NCBI GenBank assembly: GCA_029449245.1
Contig: JANATF010000013.1
Span: forward strand, 1,612,001 to 1,676,000
Source: Mortierella alpina
Lineage: Eukaryota > Mortierellomycota > Mortierellomycetes > Mortierellales > Mortierellaceae
Direction of reading: 5' to 3'
DNA length: 64,000 bases
Position 1 is the first letter of the stretch. Every line of letters begins with the position of its first letter. The translations under genes and the position numbers were made by a program. Positions 11,646-23,714 of this stretch are shown one piece after another. Below the pieces are notes generated by a model. It was not told where the DNA came from. It worked only from the letters and a program-made list of their open reading frames with translations, and made no database searches.

Positions 11646-12654
11646 CTGAAAGAGGAAAACTGACAATTAATATGAGCGTGGTTGAAATACTAGAAGTGTC
11701 GAAGTTTTTCTTGAAGTGAGGGCCGCGATATGCCAGATACAACTAATGATTTTGGTGTTCGGCATCCTCATCAGATCAGTAAGAAGAACTTTTGGAACGG
11801 TTGTTCCTCAACAGCTTACTCAGGATCAAAGCATAATCTGCTGTCATCTCTGAACAGACTAAGGCGCTGGCAGCTATAACCGACCTTCAATCATTGTTTA
11901 ACGACAACAAGAAGGCGAAAGGCATACAGAAGCTGCTGGTCTTGAAGATATTGTCGTAAACGACGACGTCGTGATATCTGCTGTAAAAATCGCACTGCTG
12001 ATGGTCCGTTGCGCATGATTCCTGATGATATCCTCTAGTGATCGCAAGCGCTCTCGCGCAAACTGCCTTCGCCACCTGGTTGAAGGGCGGCGTTCTTTTC
12101 CTCGAACGCGTCTTTCTTGCCGATAGTGCCTCGGTTACAAGAGAGGTATGTGCAGGGTGGCATGGTGGGAGTGTCTGATCGGCGTTGATGCCGAGGACTG
12201 GACCATGGTGTGTGGTTGTGTGTGTCTGTCTCAAGCAACACCTCAAGCAGCACACTGAACACAGCTCCGATAAGGTTTTGGCTGCTCGCGTGGAGGTCTC
12301 AGTGCCTGTTCACTGTTCGCAGTGCTGACAAATATTTTCTCGCTCATCCCATTCCCTTCGTCTCGCCTTCTCGATCGTTGCATCCCCTGCCCTTCGTCTC
12401 CTCCTCTTCCTCCTTCTTCATTGCAAAGTGCAAGTTCCCATTGTCTCCATCAGAGCGCAGACACACCGCATGTAATGGGAATCCCACGTTGCATGTGTTC
12501 ATGCTAAAGCCATGTCTGTCCCCCGTGGGAAGTTTGCTGCTCACCTCCGTTGCTAACCTGAAAAACCACGTTTACGACCTCTCTACTGCACATTGTAGAT
12601 CCACTCTCCTCCTCTCCTCTCCTCTCCTCTCCTCTCCACTCCACTCCACTTAGA
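11646..12654. other. Interval with possible upstream remnants; CT-rich leader of F-box gene
   Basis: Minus-strand frames between 11890 and 12260 have some coding character but shift frame repeatedly and match nothing I recognise, so they may be the 5' part of the broken gene below. From about 12320 the plus strand becomes CT-rich, ending in a CTCCT run at 12605-12650 just before the next start codon, as is common for fungal promoters. Confidence 0.45.
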
Positions 12655-14449
12655 ATGAACGTACAATCGGACATCAAGGGCCAGGACCCGAGCAAAGTGA
12701 GCGATCCAGAGCAGGATCCAATGCCGCAGCAGCAGACTACGGCGCGTTTTCCGATCGAGCAGACCTCCGTCGTTACGATGCTGCCTTCAGAGCTGATCCT
12801 CGAGATCTTTAGCTACCTCGACATTGTCACCATCTTTCGCTTCCTCGACACCTGCAGATACCATCGCTACCTCCTTCTGAACCTGCCCGGGATCTGGAGG
12901 AGGATTCGCTTCATTCCCTTGTCCGAATACTCCTCAACTACGGCTACTTCGTCGTCTTCGTCTTTGTCTTTGCTGCGTTCATCCACGACGCTAAGCAAGG
13001 CTGCAGAAGAGCCAGCGCCTGCAGGAGCACCTGCAGAAGCAGCAGCAGGAGCAGAACAAACCGCAGCCTCATCCTCCTCGTCCTCATCCTCCTCGTCGTC
13101 ATCCCCACCACCGACAGCGTTCACTAAAGCCTACACCCGGCCATCTCAACGATTCACACGACCTCAAGTCAGATCCGACTCCAGTTCCGACTCTGATTCT
13201 GGATCCGACGAAGCGCAGTCGTCCACCGCTGCTAATGAGACGGCAAAAGCAGCCCATCGACTGAAGCATGCAGAGAATGATCGGGACAAGGATCGAGGGG
13301 GAAGCCGGACCCTGATATCCGAGGTCTATGCTGTCTTGCGGCGCTTTCGCAAAGAGAATCGGCTCATTGATTTTGTCCGCGAGGTAACCAGTGATATCAA
13401 TCGGTGGTTCTGTTTGTTGTATTGCATGGTCAGAGTGAAGCTTGAAAAAAAAAAAGAAGAGTCGACTAAATCTACGACGCAATTGCCGCTAGATCTATAT
13501 GGATTCAACAGATACACACCACTTCCCAGAGCCCTTGGTTATGCTGATCAAGTTCCCATGCCTCGAGGTGATCTCGTCCAGGTATCGCCGCAAGCATACT
13601 AGCCTTATTACCGACACGCGCACCATCAAGGATTGGCTCAGGAACAGCGTCATCCTGCCGCACAGTCTGCGTCTCCGTCGCTGGGACATCTTTCACCCAT
13701 ACATGGTCAAAGAGGATGTGGCAGGATTCAAATCCATCCTGGACGCCATCACCATCGCGGGTAAGGAGGCTGCCGATCACCCTGAAGCATCTTCCTCTGG
13801 AGTCGTCTTGGATATTCGGATATGTCCAGGACCCGAGGATGTGTCGCATGACGACACCGCACCCACACCCCAAGTAGGAACACATGCTGGCGGAGGATTA
13901 CACTGGGCACCAGCCTCGACTCAACCTTCGGCACCTTCACCCGCCACAGTATCGTCGACCAACGACCACGCTGTACCGGCATGCTCCAATATTATCTGGA
14001 CTCTGGAAAAATGCAGAGTGTGCGATGCGCACCAGGAACGCTGCTGGTGCTGTGTACACCGTTGCAGGGCATGCAATGCTGTGCGTGTGCCTCCTTACAT
14101 CAACCACCAAACCGCTCTGGCACGCGAGCGAGCGCGCCAGACATCTGGATTCAATCATGCCTCCACCCCGCTGAATCCCTCAGCAATAACAACCACCACC
14201 ACCACCACCACCACCACCACAACAACAACAGAAGGCCTTGATCCTAGACGACCGCGAACACCGCCTGGCTCAATCTCACTGACGCAAATGGTGGACGGCA
14301 CGCAAGGGATCGCGTCCGCTTACCTGCACCCGACCCCGGGCGTCTCACTCACGGGCTCGTATGTCTTGGCACAGGCATCGCTTGCCGCTGCGCATACCCC
14401 ACAGACTGCAACATTGACGCTCCCACCCGAGTTCAGCCTGTTTGATTAG
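12655..14449 (+). CDS. F-box protein with C-terminal Cys-rich motif
   Basis: Exons 12655..13383 and 13493..14449 join in phase 0 across a GTAACC...CTAG intron with a GACTAAAT branch-like site, giving 561 residues. ATG 12655 follows the CT-rich leader. The F-box is near residues 42-85 (MLPSELILEIFSYLDIVTIF then FLDTCRYHRYLLL), predicting a Skp1-binding adaptor of an SCF ubiquitin ligase. Between the F-box and the intron lies a Ser/Asp-rich region with poly-Ser. The second exon contains CRVCDAHQERCWCCVHRCRA, whose paired cysteines suggest a small zinc-binding unit, and a run of about 14 threonines at 14193-14230. No LRR or WD repeats were seen. The substrate is unknown. Confidence 0.8.
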
Positions 14450-14582
14450 AATTTCAAGAACGCAATGTTTATTGTGTAAGAGTGTGATATAGAATACATC
14501 CTAGAGCTCAGTTGAACACCTTTGAAGTTGGATCTGCTTTTATTCGCATCCTTTTTCTTTTACAGTCGCTCCATTCATTCAT

Positions 14583-17500
14583 TCACATACGTGCAGCCTT
14601 CTCTTCGCCCACCCCCTCGTTCAGTACAAGGGGTTCGCTTCGTCGCAGCAGCAGCCTCTTGTTGTCGGCCGTGATCATAGTGATGGTCCGTCCCAGGACT
14701 CGGATGCCTGTGCCAGCCAGGGTCGTCGTACAACTGGACGTGGTCGGGCTGCTGAAGAAGGAGCTCGTCGGGTGGGTATATGTGCTGCTGCCTGTGACAT
14801 GCTCTGCCAAGTCCAGCGGTCCACAAGCGCCCTTCGTGGCGGAAATGCTTAAAAAGCTCTTGGTGGTTTGGGAAGAGGCCGTGGTGCTGCTGGTGGTGAA
14901 TTTGCTGTTGTGCACCATAGTAGAGCCAGAATGAGCGGCTGCCTGCGAGTGGGTTGCCAGACCTATCGAGGAGCTCGCCGACGAAGAGGCTGCGCTTTTG
15001 CTGCGAATCTTGCCTCCGCTGGTATGAATACTGGAGTCACCATCATCCAGAGCCGATGCATGGGTCGTGCCCAGAACGGCGGAGGTAATCTCAATATCGG
15101 CTGCTGATGCCGCGCTGGTGTTCGCTGTCTGCATCAACTGCTTACTAGAACGCATGCAAGGGCTGGATTCTTCAGGGCGTTTTACCGATCCTGACGGACC
15201 CGCCATCAGCCTCAGCCCCTCCGTCGCATGAACTGAACACGTTGAGGAATGCCATTGCGAGGAAAGCGTGGAAATCGACAGGTGCTGATTCTTTAAAACG
15301 CTGGCTGACTTTGATAATACCTCTCCAGAGTGATCTCGTTGCTTGCCTTTGACATCCAGAGTACAGAGTGCTGAGGATGACAATGCCTGCGACTGTGACG
15401 AAAAGTGGCTCGAGCCCTCTTCAAGCGTAAACACAGGTCCTGGGAGAGAGGCTTCAGAATAGGACCGCAAAGGCAGGCCCCTGGAGGTCCCTGCTTGATG
15501 ATATTCTTTCCTGCGCTTTTTGTTTCCACGTCCTGATGCTGGAGCGGAGCCATTGCCCCAAAAGTCACCGGGCCTAGAATCGATCCTGGCGATCCCTTCG
15601 CCACCACTGGTGTAATCTCGAAGAGGGCTGTCGGGTGTGCCGAAAGGCCAGGCTACAGTCGAGGAAGATCCGGAACAGTGGCCAAGGCTCCTCGTCATGT
15701 TTCCTGCACCACTATGCCCAGCACTGCAGATGGGTCCACTACAGGCAGATGACAGCGACGACGAGGATGCCGATGATGCTAATGACGAAAGCGAGCTCGA
15801 TGAGAGCCTGCTCGTAAGAGTGCCCATTTCTGGCTTAATCGACGAGGACGCTCCTTGCTTTGACACTCCCTGTCTTTTTGATCGACGCCGCTCGTGTGCT
15901 GATTCACTGCAACAAGTCTCACGCTGGCTCGGCCGCTGGTGACCAAAGTGGACTGGACTGGGCGAAACAGCCTGCATGGCTGCAGGCGAGAGACTGGACA
16001 CCACGGATTCACCAGGGCTTGGCGTTGGGGTGGACGGGTCATGACCCTGTCCTCGCTCAGGAGTTGTTACTCCACGCATGAGACCAACTGCTGCCCTTGT
16101 TCGTGGAGATGACGGTGAGAGAGATGGGGAGACGCTCAACGATAACCCTCCTGGATTGAAGCCACTGTAAGAATGTGGAAGGAAAGGTCCAAACGGCGTC
16201 TCGATCTCCGCATCATCCGATAAATCTGTCGAGCGTTGTTGCAGGGCAGCGCCATGGAACGTCGTTCTTGCGACTCCTGGTGTGATGTCGCCACTGAGAG
16301 CCGAACTGGACCCATTCCTGTTCGAGTTATACACTCCCGCAACTGACTGATACCCATGGGGCTGTTTAACTGCAGGATCAATGATGGACAAGGGTGTCCT
16401 CGGCCGCCGATGAAGAGACGATGTGGTGTTGAACGTGCTACATGGATGGGATCGTCTGCTCGAAAGATTGTGCGTCTGTGAACACGACACTCTGCTGTGT
16501 ATAGCATGGGCTGCATCACTCTCACTCTCTGTTGTCTCGTAGCTGCAGCTGTCGCTATCGCCATGTTCATCGTTTTCGTTATCGCCCTCCTCTGTGAATC
16601 CTGCACCTTCGTCGTTTTTACGCAACTCTTTGTTCCAAGGGGCCGATCCCGCATCCAGCCTTCGTTGACTCGCTTCTCTCGTGGCGTTGTGAAGAGATCC
16701 TTGCTCCATCGCCTCGTCAAATTGGCCATTTCTTGCAGTCTGCGATTCCCGGCCAGCTACGGTAGCCTCTCCAAAGCCGATCTTGTCTTCCCGCCGTGTT
16801 GCCATATCATTGGTGCTCGCAAATTTTGCTCGTGTAAAGGTCTTTTTTTGTGGATGGAGCCGCAGCATAAGCAGCTCCACAATGATGTTGGCGACCTTGA
16901 ACAAGGCCACCGCAGCCACTAGGTTGGTCAGCAATGTCATCAGGGAGAATTGGCCCAGCTGGCCTGCCTGCGAGAACACAATGCGGATACTATCGACATT
17001 TGTACATTGGTACATTAGTATGTACAAGGAAGACAAATACGAACGCGCATTCAAAGTTGAAAAAGTGGAGCATACTCACCCATGTCGGTTGATCTCTACT
17101 CGACTTCCAGCATGAAAGTCGCGAATGGTCTCGATGACCTTATATTCTTGGTCGGGAATGGCTTTAGGAAGGTATTCATAGCTGATCCTATTCGGGTTCC
17201 AGCCTTTGGCCGCATACTGAATAACCACGATGACTACCACTCCAGACGACCGCACCGTTTCGTTCGCAGCAGCAGCAGGTGATCCCGACAGCTCGTCCAG
17301 GTCCACGCCCGCTGCCTTGAGAAACTCGCCCACGGTCATGACATCTCCAGCCAAGTGCACAGTCTTGTCACTGTTGTCTTTTGCATGACTGATGGGCGAT
17401 GCAGTGGATGGAGGAGTCGCGTCCAAGTCAACAAGCGCAGAGGCGGGCACGTGCCGGTAATCATCTGTAAAGACCTTGGCCACCTCTCCTGTCTGTGAGT

Positions 17501-18897
17501 TGCGCAAAATACCCGAGTCCATGTTTCCAGATCGGATCTGCACGCCGCTGGCTTGTCCTCGGATCGAGTGCTCCAGCATTAATGTGAACCGCTCGATATC
17601 GGCCACCAACGAAGTGGGTAACAAGAGTGTGGAGGGCGCACGGTCGGGGTCGCATCCTGCGACGGTGGGCAGGTTAATGTCGCATTGGTTGGAGATGCCT
17701 GCGACGAGCGAATGGTTTGCGAAAGGGCCGTACTGCGTAATTTGGGCGCGGGTTGTGATGAGAGCGCCGTCGACTCCAGGTTCATAGAGAATATCATTCT
17801 CGTCCCAATGAAGACAAGACACTGGTGTGGAACTGCAATAGTCAGGAGTGGCGACACCGTCCGCTGGTGCCTTGAGCGTGACCCTGACGGCACCTAAATA
17901 GGAACGGGGCACCAGAAGGTCAAGTGCAAAATGGAATGCGTGAGTGTGCTGATAGCGAAGGCTGTTAAGCTAGCAGAAACAGAATAAGTCCAAGTGTGCT
18001 CAAGGCGGAGGAGAAGGCTGTTCTATACCATTAATGACATTCTCTGTCTTGAGGTACCGCTGCTGGTATATGATGGATGACGCGATGTACAGCAGGATAG
18101 TGGCCTGAAAGAGTCTGTGGAGGCCTCCTAAACGGCGGCTAGACAAGTGGAACCAGGAAAGTCAAAAAAATGCGGCGGGGTTAGTGACCGGGGACAAGAC
18201 CTGCAGTTTTGGTGGGGAGGATCGCGTGTTGCGCGTGTCGCGTGTTGTCGGTGTTCTGTGCTCGTCCCTTTGTCGTCGCGCCCATGGGGTGGATGGCACC
18301 CCTTTTACCTACGACAGCAGGCTGAACTCCTTCTGCTCCTTATGCTCACGCTCACTTGCCTTTGTCATTTTCCCTTTTCCTTTTTTTTCCCTTGCAAGTT
18401 GCAACCCCTCTCCCCTCTTTTCTCAAATCGGATAATGTCAGTATTACACCCTCTCGCAGGGCATTAGCACTAAAAATACTCTATCTTCTCGCCCATCCAG
18501 CTTGCGACATGCAACTGGCCATGGGCCACGCATGCATTATTCCCCAAGAGATCTGCGAGGCAGAGAGGAGGAACGAGCGAGAGCGAAAGCTGAGAGGAAG
18601 GAGAAAGATGGTGACGGAAAAAGGCGGACATGACGGAAGGGGTGTGTGGGCGGGAGGAATAGCCGCAGCCGTAGCTGTAGGACGATCCTTAGCACTTACT
18701 CGTGCACGCGAAGCACCTTGAATGTCTCGTAGCTAAAAGCGTGAACAGTAGGCCAGAAAAATAGAATGAAGCATTGTGATCAGCCATGAGGCCATGGGTG
18801 ACAAGCTTGTGGAGAGTTCAATGAGCAGAGGCGTGTGCTGGGTGGACCCTGTTTGTCACACCATACCATACCTGAGGAAATGGTCCGAGAGTGACAT
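14583..18897 (-). CDS. P2X-type ATP-gated cation channel homologue with very long C-tail
   Basis: Exons (minus) 18872..18897, 18700..18732, 18029..18138, 17080..17893 and 14583..16989 join in phase at every junction, giving 1129 residues. The N-terminus reads SYETFKVLRVHD, matching the cytosolic YxTxK motif of P2X receptors just before TM1. TM1 is about residues 29-45 and is followed by QQRYLKTENVIN, equivalent to animal GYQETDSVVS. The ectodomain (~50-325) has FTLMLEHSI (159-167), like the animal FTxxIKNxI element, GWNPNR near 287-292, and HGIRIVF then QAGQLGQFSL, aligning with animal GIRFDIIV...GKAGKF before TM2 (342-370). Only four ectodomain cysteines (76, 83, 127, 137) were seen, against ten in vertebrates. 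The tail (~371-1129) is Ser-rich and disordered-looking. P2X homologues are known from some basal fungi; the tail is the oddity. Predicted location: plasma or vacuolar membrane. Confidence 0.85.
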
Positions 18898-19219
18898 GGC
18901 CCTTGTTCCGCCTCCATTGACTGCCATCCCGAGCTGAATAAACAGGAGGGCGTCGCTTCTGCCTTTTTCTTTGAGAGAGTCGATTCTGGCTGGAGTGCTC
19001 CTGTTGTGCTGGTTTGTTGTTGAAACAACTGCGGTGCAATGAGGGGGGGGGAAGTGAATGGAATGTGTGGATCTTCAATGAGCAAGAGGCTAAAGCTTCG
19101 TGGGTGGGGTGCAAACCGAGCTATCTTTGGAGCTATGCTTTTGTTGGAGTGCTGGCGATCAAAGAAGCGGTAGGAGGGTCAATGCAGGCGAGAAAGAGAG
19201 AGTGGGATAGAAAGTATGT

Positions 19220-19790
19220 GTGTGCGTGAGAGAGAGAGAGTGAGGGAGGGAGAAAGAGAAGGGATCGGGGATGGTGGGGTGCAGGGTCGTGAGGTAGCCT
19301 TTGTGGACGAGGACAAAGGGACAAAGAGGACAAAGAGAACAAAGAGAACAAAGAGAACAAAGAGAAAGGAGAAAGGGACAGAAGGCAAGGACGAGGAAGA
19401 GAGGGCAACTGACAGCAGGGACCGCCGTGTGAGTGGGCTGCGTGCGTGTGGCGGCTGGTACGGTGTGGAATGCTAAAAACAGCAGGGCCTGAAAGAGAGG
19501 TCGACAGCGGACGAGGAAGAGGACGAGGAAGCGGATGGGGATGGGAAAGACAGGAAGCAGCGGAAGGGCAGAAGAGGCAGAAACAAGGAGGAAAGGAAGA
19601 AGAAAAAGACAGTGAAGGGAAAAGGAGAAGAGCGGCGACGAGGGAAGGAAGAGGAGGACGAGGAGGAAGTGGAGGAAGAAGTGGAGGAAGAAGTGGAGGA
19701 AGTGAAGGAAGCAAAGGAAGCAAAGGAAGTGGACGACGTGGACGACGTGAACGAGACGAGAGAGAGAAGCGAGAAAAAGGGACACGGTGG
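19220..19790. repeat. ~570-bp polypurine/polypyrimidine tract with short tandem repeats
   Basis: The plus strand is strongly enriched in G and A. It includes a 10-bp repeat (AACAAAGAGA-type, about 19318-19372) and GGAGGAAGAAGT-type units about 19660-19730. Such mirror-rich purine tracts can form triplex (H-DNA) structures; that is a general property, not shown here. Confidence 0.7.
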
Positions 19791-21556
19791 GAGCAGAGCA
19801 GTTGCAGCCCATTTGGATATAGCCTGCGCTGGCCATGCAATGCTCATGGCAATATATGCACCCATGCAACCCCATGCACCCCATGCACCCCGCCTCCGTT
19901 GGCTGCTGCCAGCCGGCACCGCTTGCGCACATGTTGCGCGCCACCGACACCAGCTGCACAAGGCACGCCAAGGGTGCCTCGGCGCCCTCGCTCCTCGCTC
20001 CTCGTCGCTCCCCCCAGAGGCACGAGAGTCGAGTGGGCCAGGCATCCAGGTTCCCGTCGCTGAGCACGGCTGCTGCTGTCGACCAGAGGAACCCACATGT
20101 CGGAACAGGCACACGGGTCGCAGCCAGCGTTTCATGCAAAGAACACCCCCCTGCGAGCTCCGATGGACGGTTGGCCCTGCAAGGAATGAGTGAGCACTTT
20201 CGTCTACTTTCGAGGACAAGAATAGCACCAGGGTGGCCTGCAGAGCTGCTCCTGCACAGGGCGGATCACTCCAGCGTCGGAGCTCGTTCATCTCTCATTC
20301 TCGCAGGTGCAGAGCCAGAGCACTGAGTGCAGCATAGGGTGCAGCATGGCAGCGGAGGAGTGTCAACCCCCCCGTCGCTCTCTATTCCGCTTTGCCTTTA
20401 CATACTCTCCTACCCTCTAAAGTGTGGCCCGTAGGTCTGCAGGCAACACTGCCCTCGTGCATTCGCCATTCCGTCTTTCTGTCGACAGCAGCCCTGGGCC
20501 AACACCAAAGCTACGCAAGGTTGTGCTTGTGCAACAAAAAAGAGGGTGTGTACGACTGAAGGGGAGTGCGGGCAATGGGCCATCAGGGGCTGTCGCATCC
20601 CGCTCTGTCTCCTTGCTTTTCTTTGCCTCTCTTTCCCTACCAAATCCCTCTTGATGCTTCTCCTTTGCAAGCGGATATCGGTCAACGACCTTGGCTGCCC
20701 TCAGCGACTCCTCGCGCCAACCTTTTTTTCTATTTCATAGAGAGCATTCACTCCCTGGATAGGACCGATAGGTGCCCTTTAATAATACGGATCGCGAGCT
20801 TGGCCCTGGGGCGCGTCATTGGTCATCCCTTCCGTGTCGCGCAGCTCCCTGAGCATGAAGTCCAGGCTAACGCACTTTGCTTCTGTCAAACGAACTTTGG
20901 CTCACCAGCCTCCCGTCTCTATATGTTTTGCGAGGATGATCGCAGCCTCCAAGAATCGCTATGTGGTTATGTGGTTTGCTTGAGAACATTCGTTCACAGT
21001 CAATAAACACGCTTTGTTCGCTCCATCGTGCCTGCCATCGCCAGCTTTGGCTGTGACCTCGGCTTCCTTCTTCGCCCATGGGTGCCTCTGACCGCGCACC
21101 GTGCGCATGACATGGATCTCTCTCATTTGAAGGCGAGCACTCCTGGACAAGAACACCGCGGCAAGGACGCATCCCGAGACACCAAGAGCGAGTATCTGTC
21201 ACATCACGCGTGTCGGCAGGCTGGATAGATCCGAGCAGGCCGTGCCTCGGCAGCTTGCCGAGCAGCCGCAGGCTATCTCATTTCTTATTCAGTCTAGCAA
21301 CGCAAACAAACCTTGACTGGTGTAACACGCTGCATTGCCACACAGCCCGTGCCGCAGAGGGTACATGCAATTTGCCTGCACGGCACCCTGCAGGTGTTTC
21401 CAAAAGTCAAGTCGGTATTAGACCAGCCAACACGCGGCATGCTGGCCAGCCGCAGCGTTGCCACGTAGACCGGTGGCAAGCAGGCCATCTCCTATGGTCT
21501 TCAGCTCCTTGTCGTCTTATACACGCTCCAACTCTGACCTTTTCCTCTTTCTCTCT

Positions 21557-21645
21557 CCACTCACTCATCCACTCTCTCATCCACTCTCTCATCCACTCTC
21601 TCATCCACTCTCTCATCCACTCTCTCATCCTCTCTCTCATCGCTA
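21557..21645. repeat. 12-bp tandem repeat (CTCATCCACTCT)
   Basis: About seven near-perfect 12-base units run on the plus strand and end ~55 bp before the ATG of the next F-box gene, probably inside its leader. Confidence 0.85.
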
Positions 21646-21700
21646 CACTCATTCCTCGATTGCCCGCCGTCGCTGCTGCACACTCGCCAATCACATCACC

Positions 21701-23527
21701 ATGGACACCCTTCCTCTCGAGGCATTCCAGCTAATCTGCTCCTTCTGCAGCCTCCATGTCCTTGCTCAGCTGCGACTCGTTTCCAGGAGCTTTCACGACC
21801 GTGTCGATGGTTCTCTAACGGCCCGCAGGACGCATGCGGTCCCCACAAAAATGATCACTCTCAAGGGCAAGCACGACCGCGACGCCTGCTATATCCGCTT
21901 CACGCTCTTTCGCCAGGAGGAGCCCATCACCGTCGTCTTTAATCAGTACAACCCTCAGCACAACTATCTCGAGTTTGTCCAGAGAGCTGGCCCCGTCGTC
22001 ATCAAAGAATCCGGCCGGCCGGTCTACGCATCTGCGCCAGAGCCTGATACAGCAACGAGTGCGACTGCAGCCGCCGCAGGCATATACCCCGACTATGCAC
22101 TGGGCAAGCTCGATTTAAATCTATGGGAGCAACAGCGGGAGCTCGTCACGGCTCCGACACTGCCACTCCGAAGCGAAGACGTGGAGCATGCGTCATCCAG
22201 TACCGGCTCCCGCGCTAGACGGTCCAGTATCACCGAGGCATCCATCATCCGCGGCACCGAACATCAGATCGAGCAAGAGCTGGCCAGTAACGGACCTGTC
22301 ACCCCATTAGCGAGAATGAGACCCACTCGTCACCATGGCACCTCCGCACTGGGGACATCGTCAGGAGCCTCTTCTGGATTCTCTGCGCTGTTGGGTGCGA
22401 GCACACCTCGTGAAGCCGGCGGCGAGGGAGAGAACCACATGATGCGTTTTGCACGGATGGTTCTGGGTTTTACAGGCACGGGATCCAACAGTTCGCAGAC
22501 ACGGCCCGGGATGTCGGCTGCACAGTTGGCAGAGGAGGCACACCGACTGATCCACACAGTCGAACCCGAGGTCCTGTCCTCGCAAAAGCTGTACAAGTTT
22601 TATTTTTCAGAGGGTGTTCATTATGTGGGAGACAGCGACTTCGTGATGCGGTATACCATCACTGTAGGCCCTTCACCATCTCGGGACCAGCCCACAACAG
22701 TACCAGAGAGTGATCTAGCATCTCCCACTGAACAGGACGCGGAGGCCGTACCGGTCCAGCACTATCAGTTGCTTCAGGTGGACTACATTCGCGTGTCATG
22801 GAAATGGATCACATCTGGGATGCCCTCCAATGTCCAGGCCAAACAAGCTGGAAGCAGTAACCCAGAGGATCTGGAGGATGCAAGTGTCAAGTTTAGTCCG
22901 CTGCCGAACCTACGAATTGGAAGGATCTATGCCGAGCGCTTTAACCGGATCTTGAAAGAGGTGAAGGACAAAGGAGTTAGCGAGCATGTTCGCGCCGAGC
23001 TTGCGATGCAAGGCTACGACGTCTCTATCCTCCCTCGAGACTTTATCTCTGTTAACCTGTTTGCCGATCCGGTGCTCGCGTGGATCACCAAGGACGACAG
23101 ATCAATCGACGGAGTGCCATTACGTCGAGGCTGGGGGGACAGGACTGACCCATCACACGGAGAAAAGAATGTCGAAAAGACGAGCGATGGATCTGAGGTT
23201 GAGTCTGACTGGGAGGATTTGGCTCCCGAGGAAACGCAGAGCAAGGGCACGGCCAAGGCGGATGGCCTTGAGAATGATGACCAAGCGGAGGACCAGAGGC
23301 GGCTGGATGAATTGATGCAGGCCCTGAGAGACAACGTGGGTCTTCTCACGGCACGCAATATTCTGGAGGAAATGCTGGCCAAGCGCGGTTACTCGCGAGA
23401 GTTGATCTGGAAATATGGCATCGTGCGGCGAGAGATGATGGGCATCGTGCCCGAGCCCACACAGGCCAGGCAGCTGCTGCAGAAGATTATCGAGAGCGAG
23501 TCGCCCAGCTCCCGCCCGCGGAGGTGA
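21701..23527 (+). CDS. F-box-like protein, single exon
   Basis: Uninterrupted frame of 608 residues from an ATG in good context (CACCATGGAC). Residues 1-40 read MDTLPLEAFQLICSFCSLHV followed by AQLRLVSRSFHDRV, a clear F-box. The rest has no repeats that I recognise: a region with aromatic and acidic residues (YIRFTLFRQEEPITVVFNQY) near residue 65, a Ser/Ala-rich linker, a second conserved-looking block (LYKFYFSEGVHYVGDSDFVM) near 297, and an acidic C-terminal segment before a helical end. Predicted Skp1-binding adaptor; substrate unknown. It is the last host gene before the mobile island. Only 83 bp separate its stop from the left copy of the putative target-site duplication. Confidence 0.75.
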   Translation: MDTLPLEAFQLICSFCSLHVLAQLRLVSRSFHDRVDGSLTARRTHAVPTKMITLKGKHDRDACYIRFTLFRQEEPITVVFNQYNPQHNYLEFVQRAGPVVIKESGRPVYASAPEPDTATSATAAAAGIYPDYALGKLDLNLWEQQRELVTAPTLPLRSEDVEHASSSTGSRARRSSITEASIIRGTEHQIEQELASNGPVTPLARMRPTRHHGTSALGTSSGASSGFSALLGASTPREAGGEGENHMMRFARMVLGFTGTGSNSSQTRPGMSAAQLAEEAHRLIHTVEPEVLSSQKLYKFYFSEGVHYVGDSDFVMRYTITVGPSPSRDQPTTVPESDLASPTEQDAEAVPVQHYQLLQVDYIRVSWKWITSGMPSNVQAKQAGSSNPEDLEDASVKFSPLPNLRIGRIYAERFNRILKEVKDKGVSEHVRAELAMQGYDVSILPRDFISVNLFADPVLAWITKDDRSIDGVPLRRGWGDRTDPSHGEKNVEKTSDGSEVESDWEDLAPEETQSKGTAKADGLENDDQAEDQRRLDELMQALRDNVGLLTARNILEEMLAKRGYSRELIWKYGIVRREMMGIVPEPTQARQLLQKIIESESPSSRPRR

Positions 23528-23714
23528 TGGCCTTGCCGTGCTTCGATAGAACCATAGATAGTTGTTGCAAAGGGCAGATCTATGCCCGCCAATCACGTGT
23601 AGCATGCAGATGGCGTCATATCACCTTTGCGAAAGTAGTGCTCCGGTGGCCCAAAACCCAATGCAACTCAATTAGATGACAAGGAAATAAAGTTTTTTTG
23701 AGTTTTTGGGTTCC

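Larger units (their letters stand above)
18898..21700. other. 2.8-kb gene-free interval between divergent P2X and F-box genes
   Basis: Long frames on both strands are by-products of purine/pyrimidine strand bias and have no domain-like content. It holds a polypurine tract and a 12-bp tandem repeat, listed separately, and presumably the promoters of both flanking genes. No RNA gene was recognised. Confidence 0.6.

Noticed and set aside
19473-20291. 272-codon minus-strand frame and overlapping plus-strand frames
   Set aside because: Composition follows the polypurine tract (long Phe/Ser/Leu or Glu/Lys/Arg runs), no domain, and frames on both strands are open together, as expected of strand-biased repeats.
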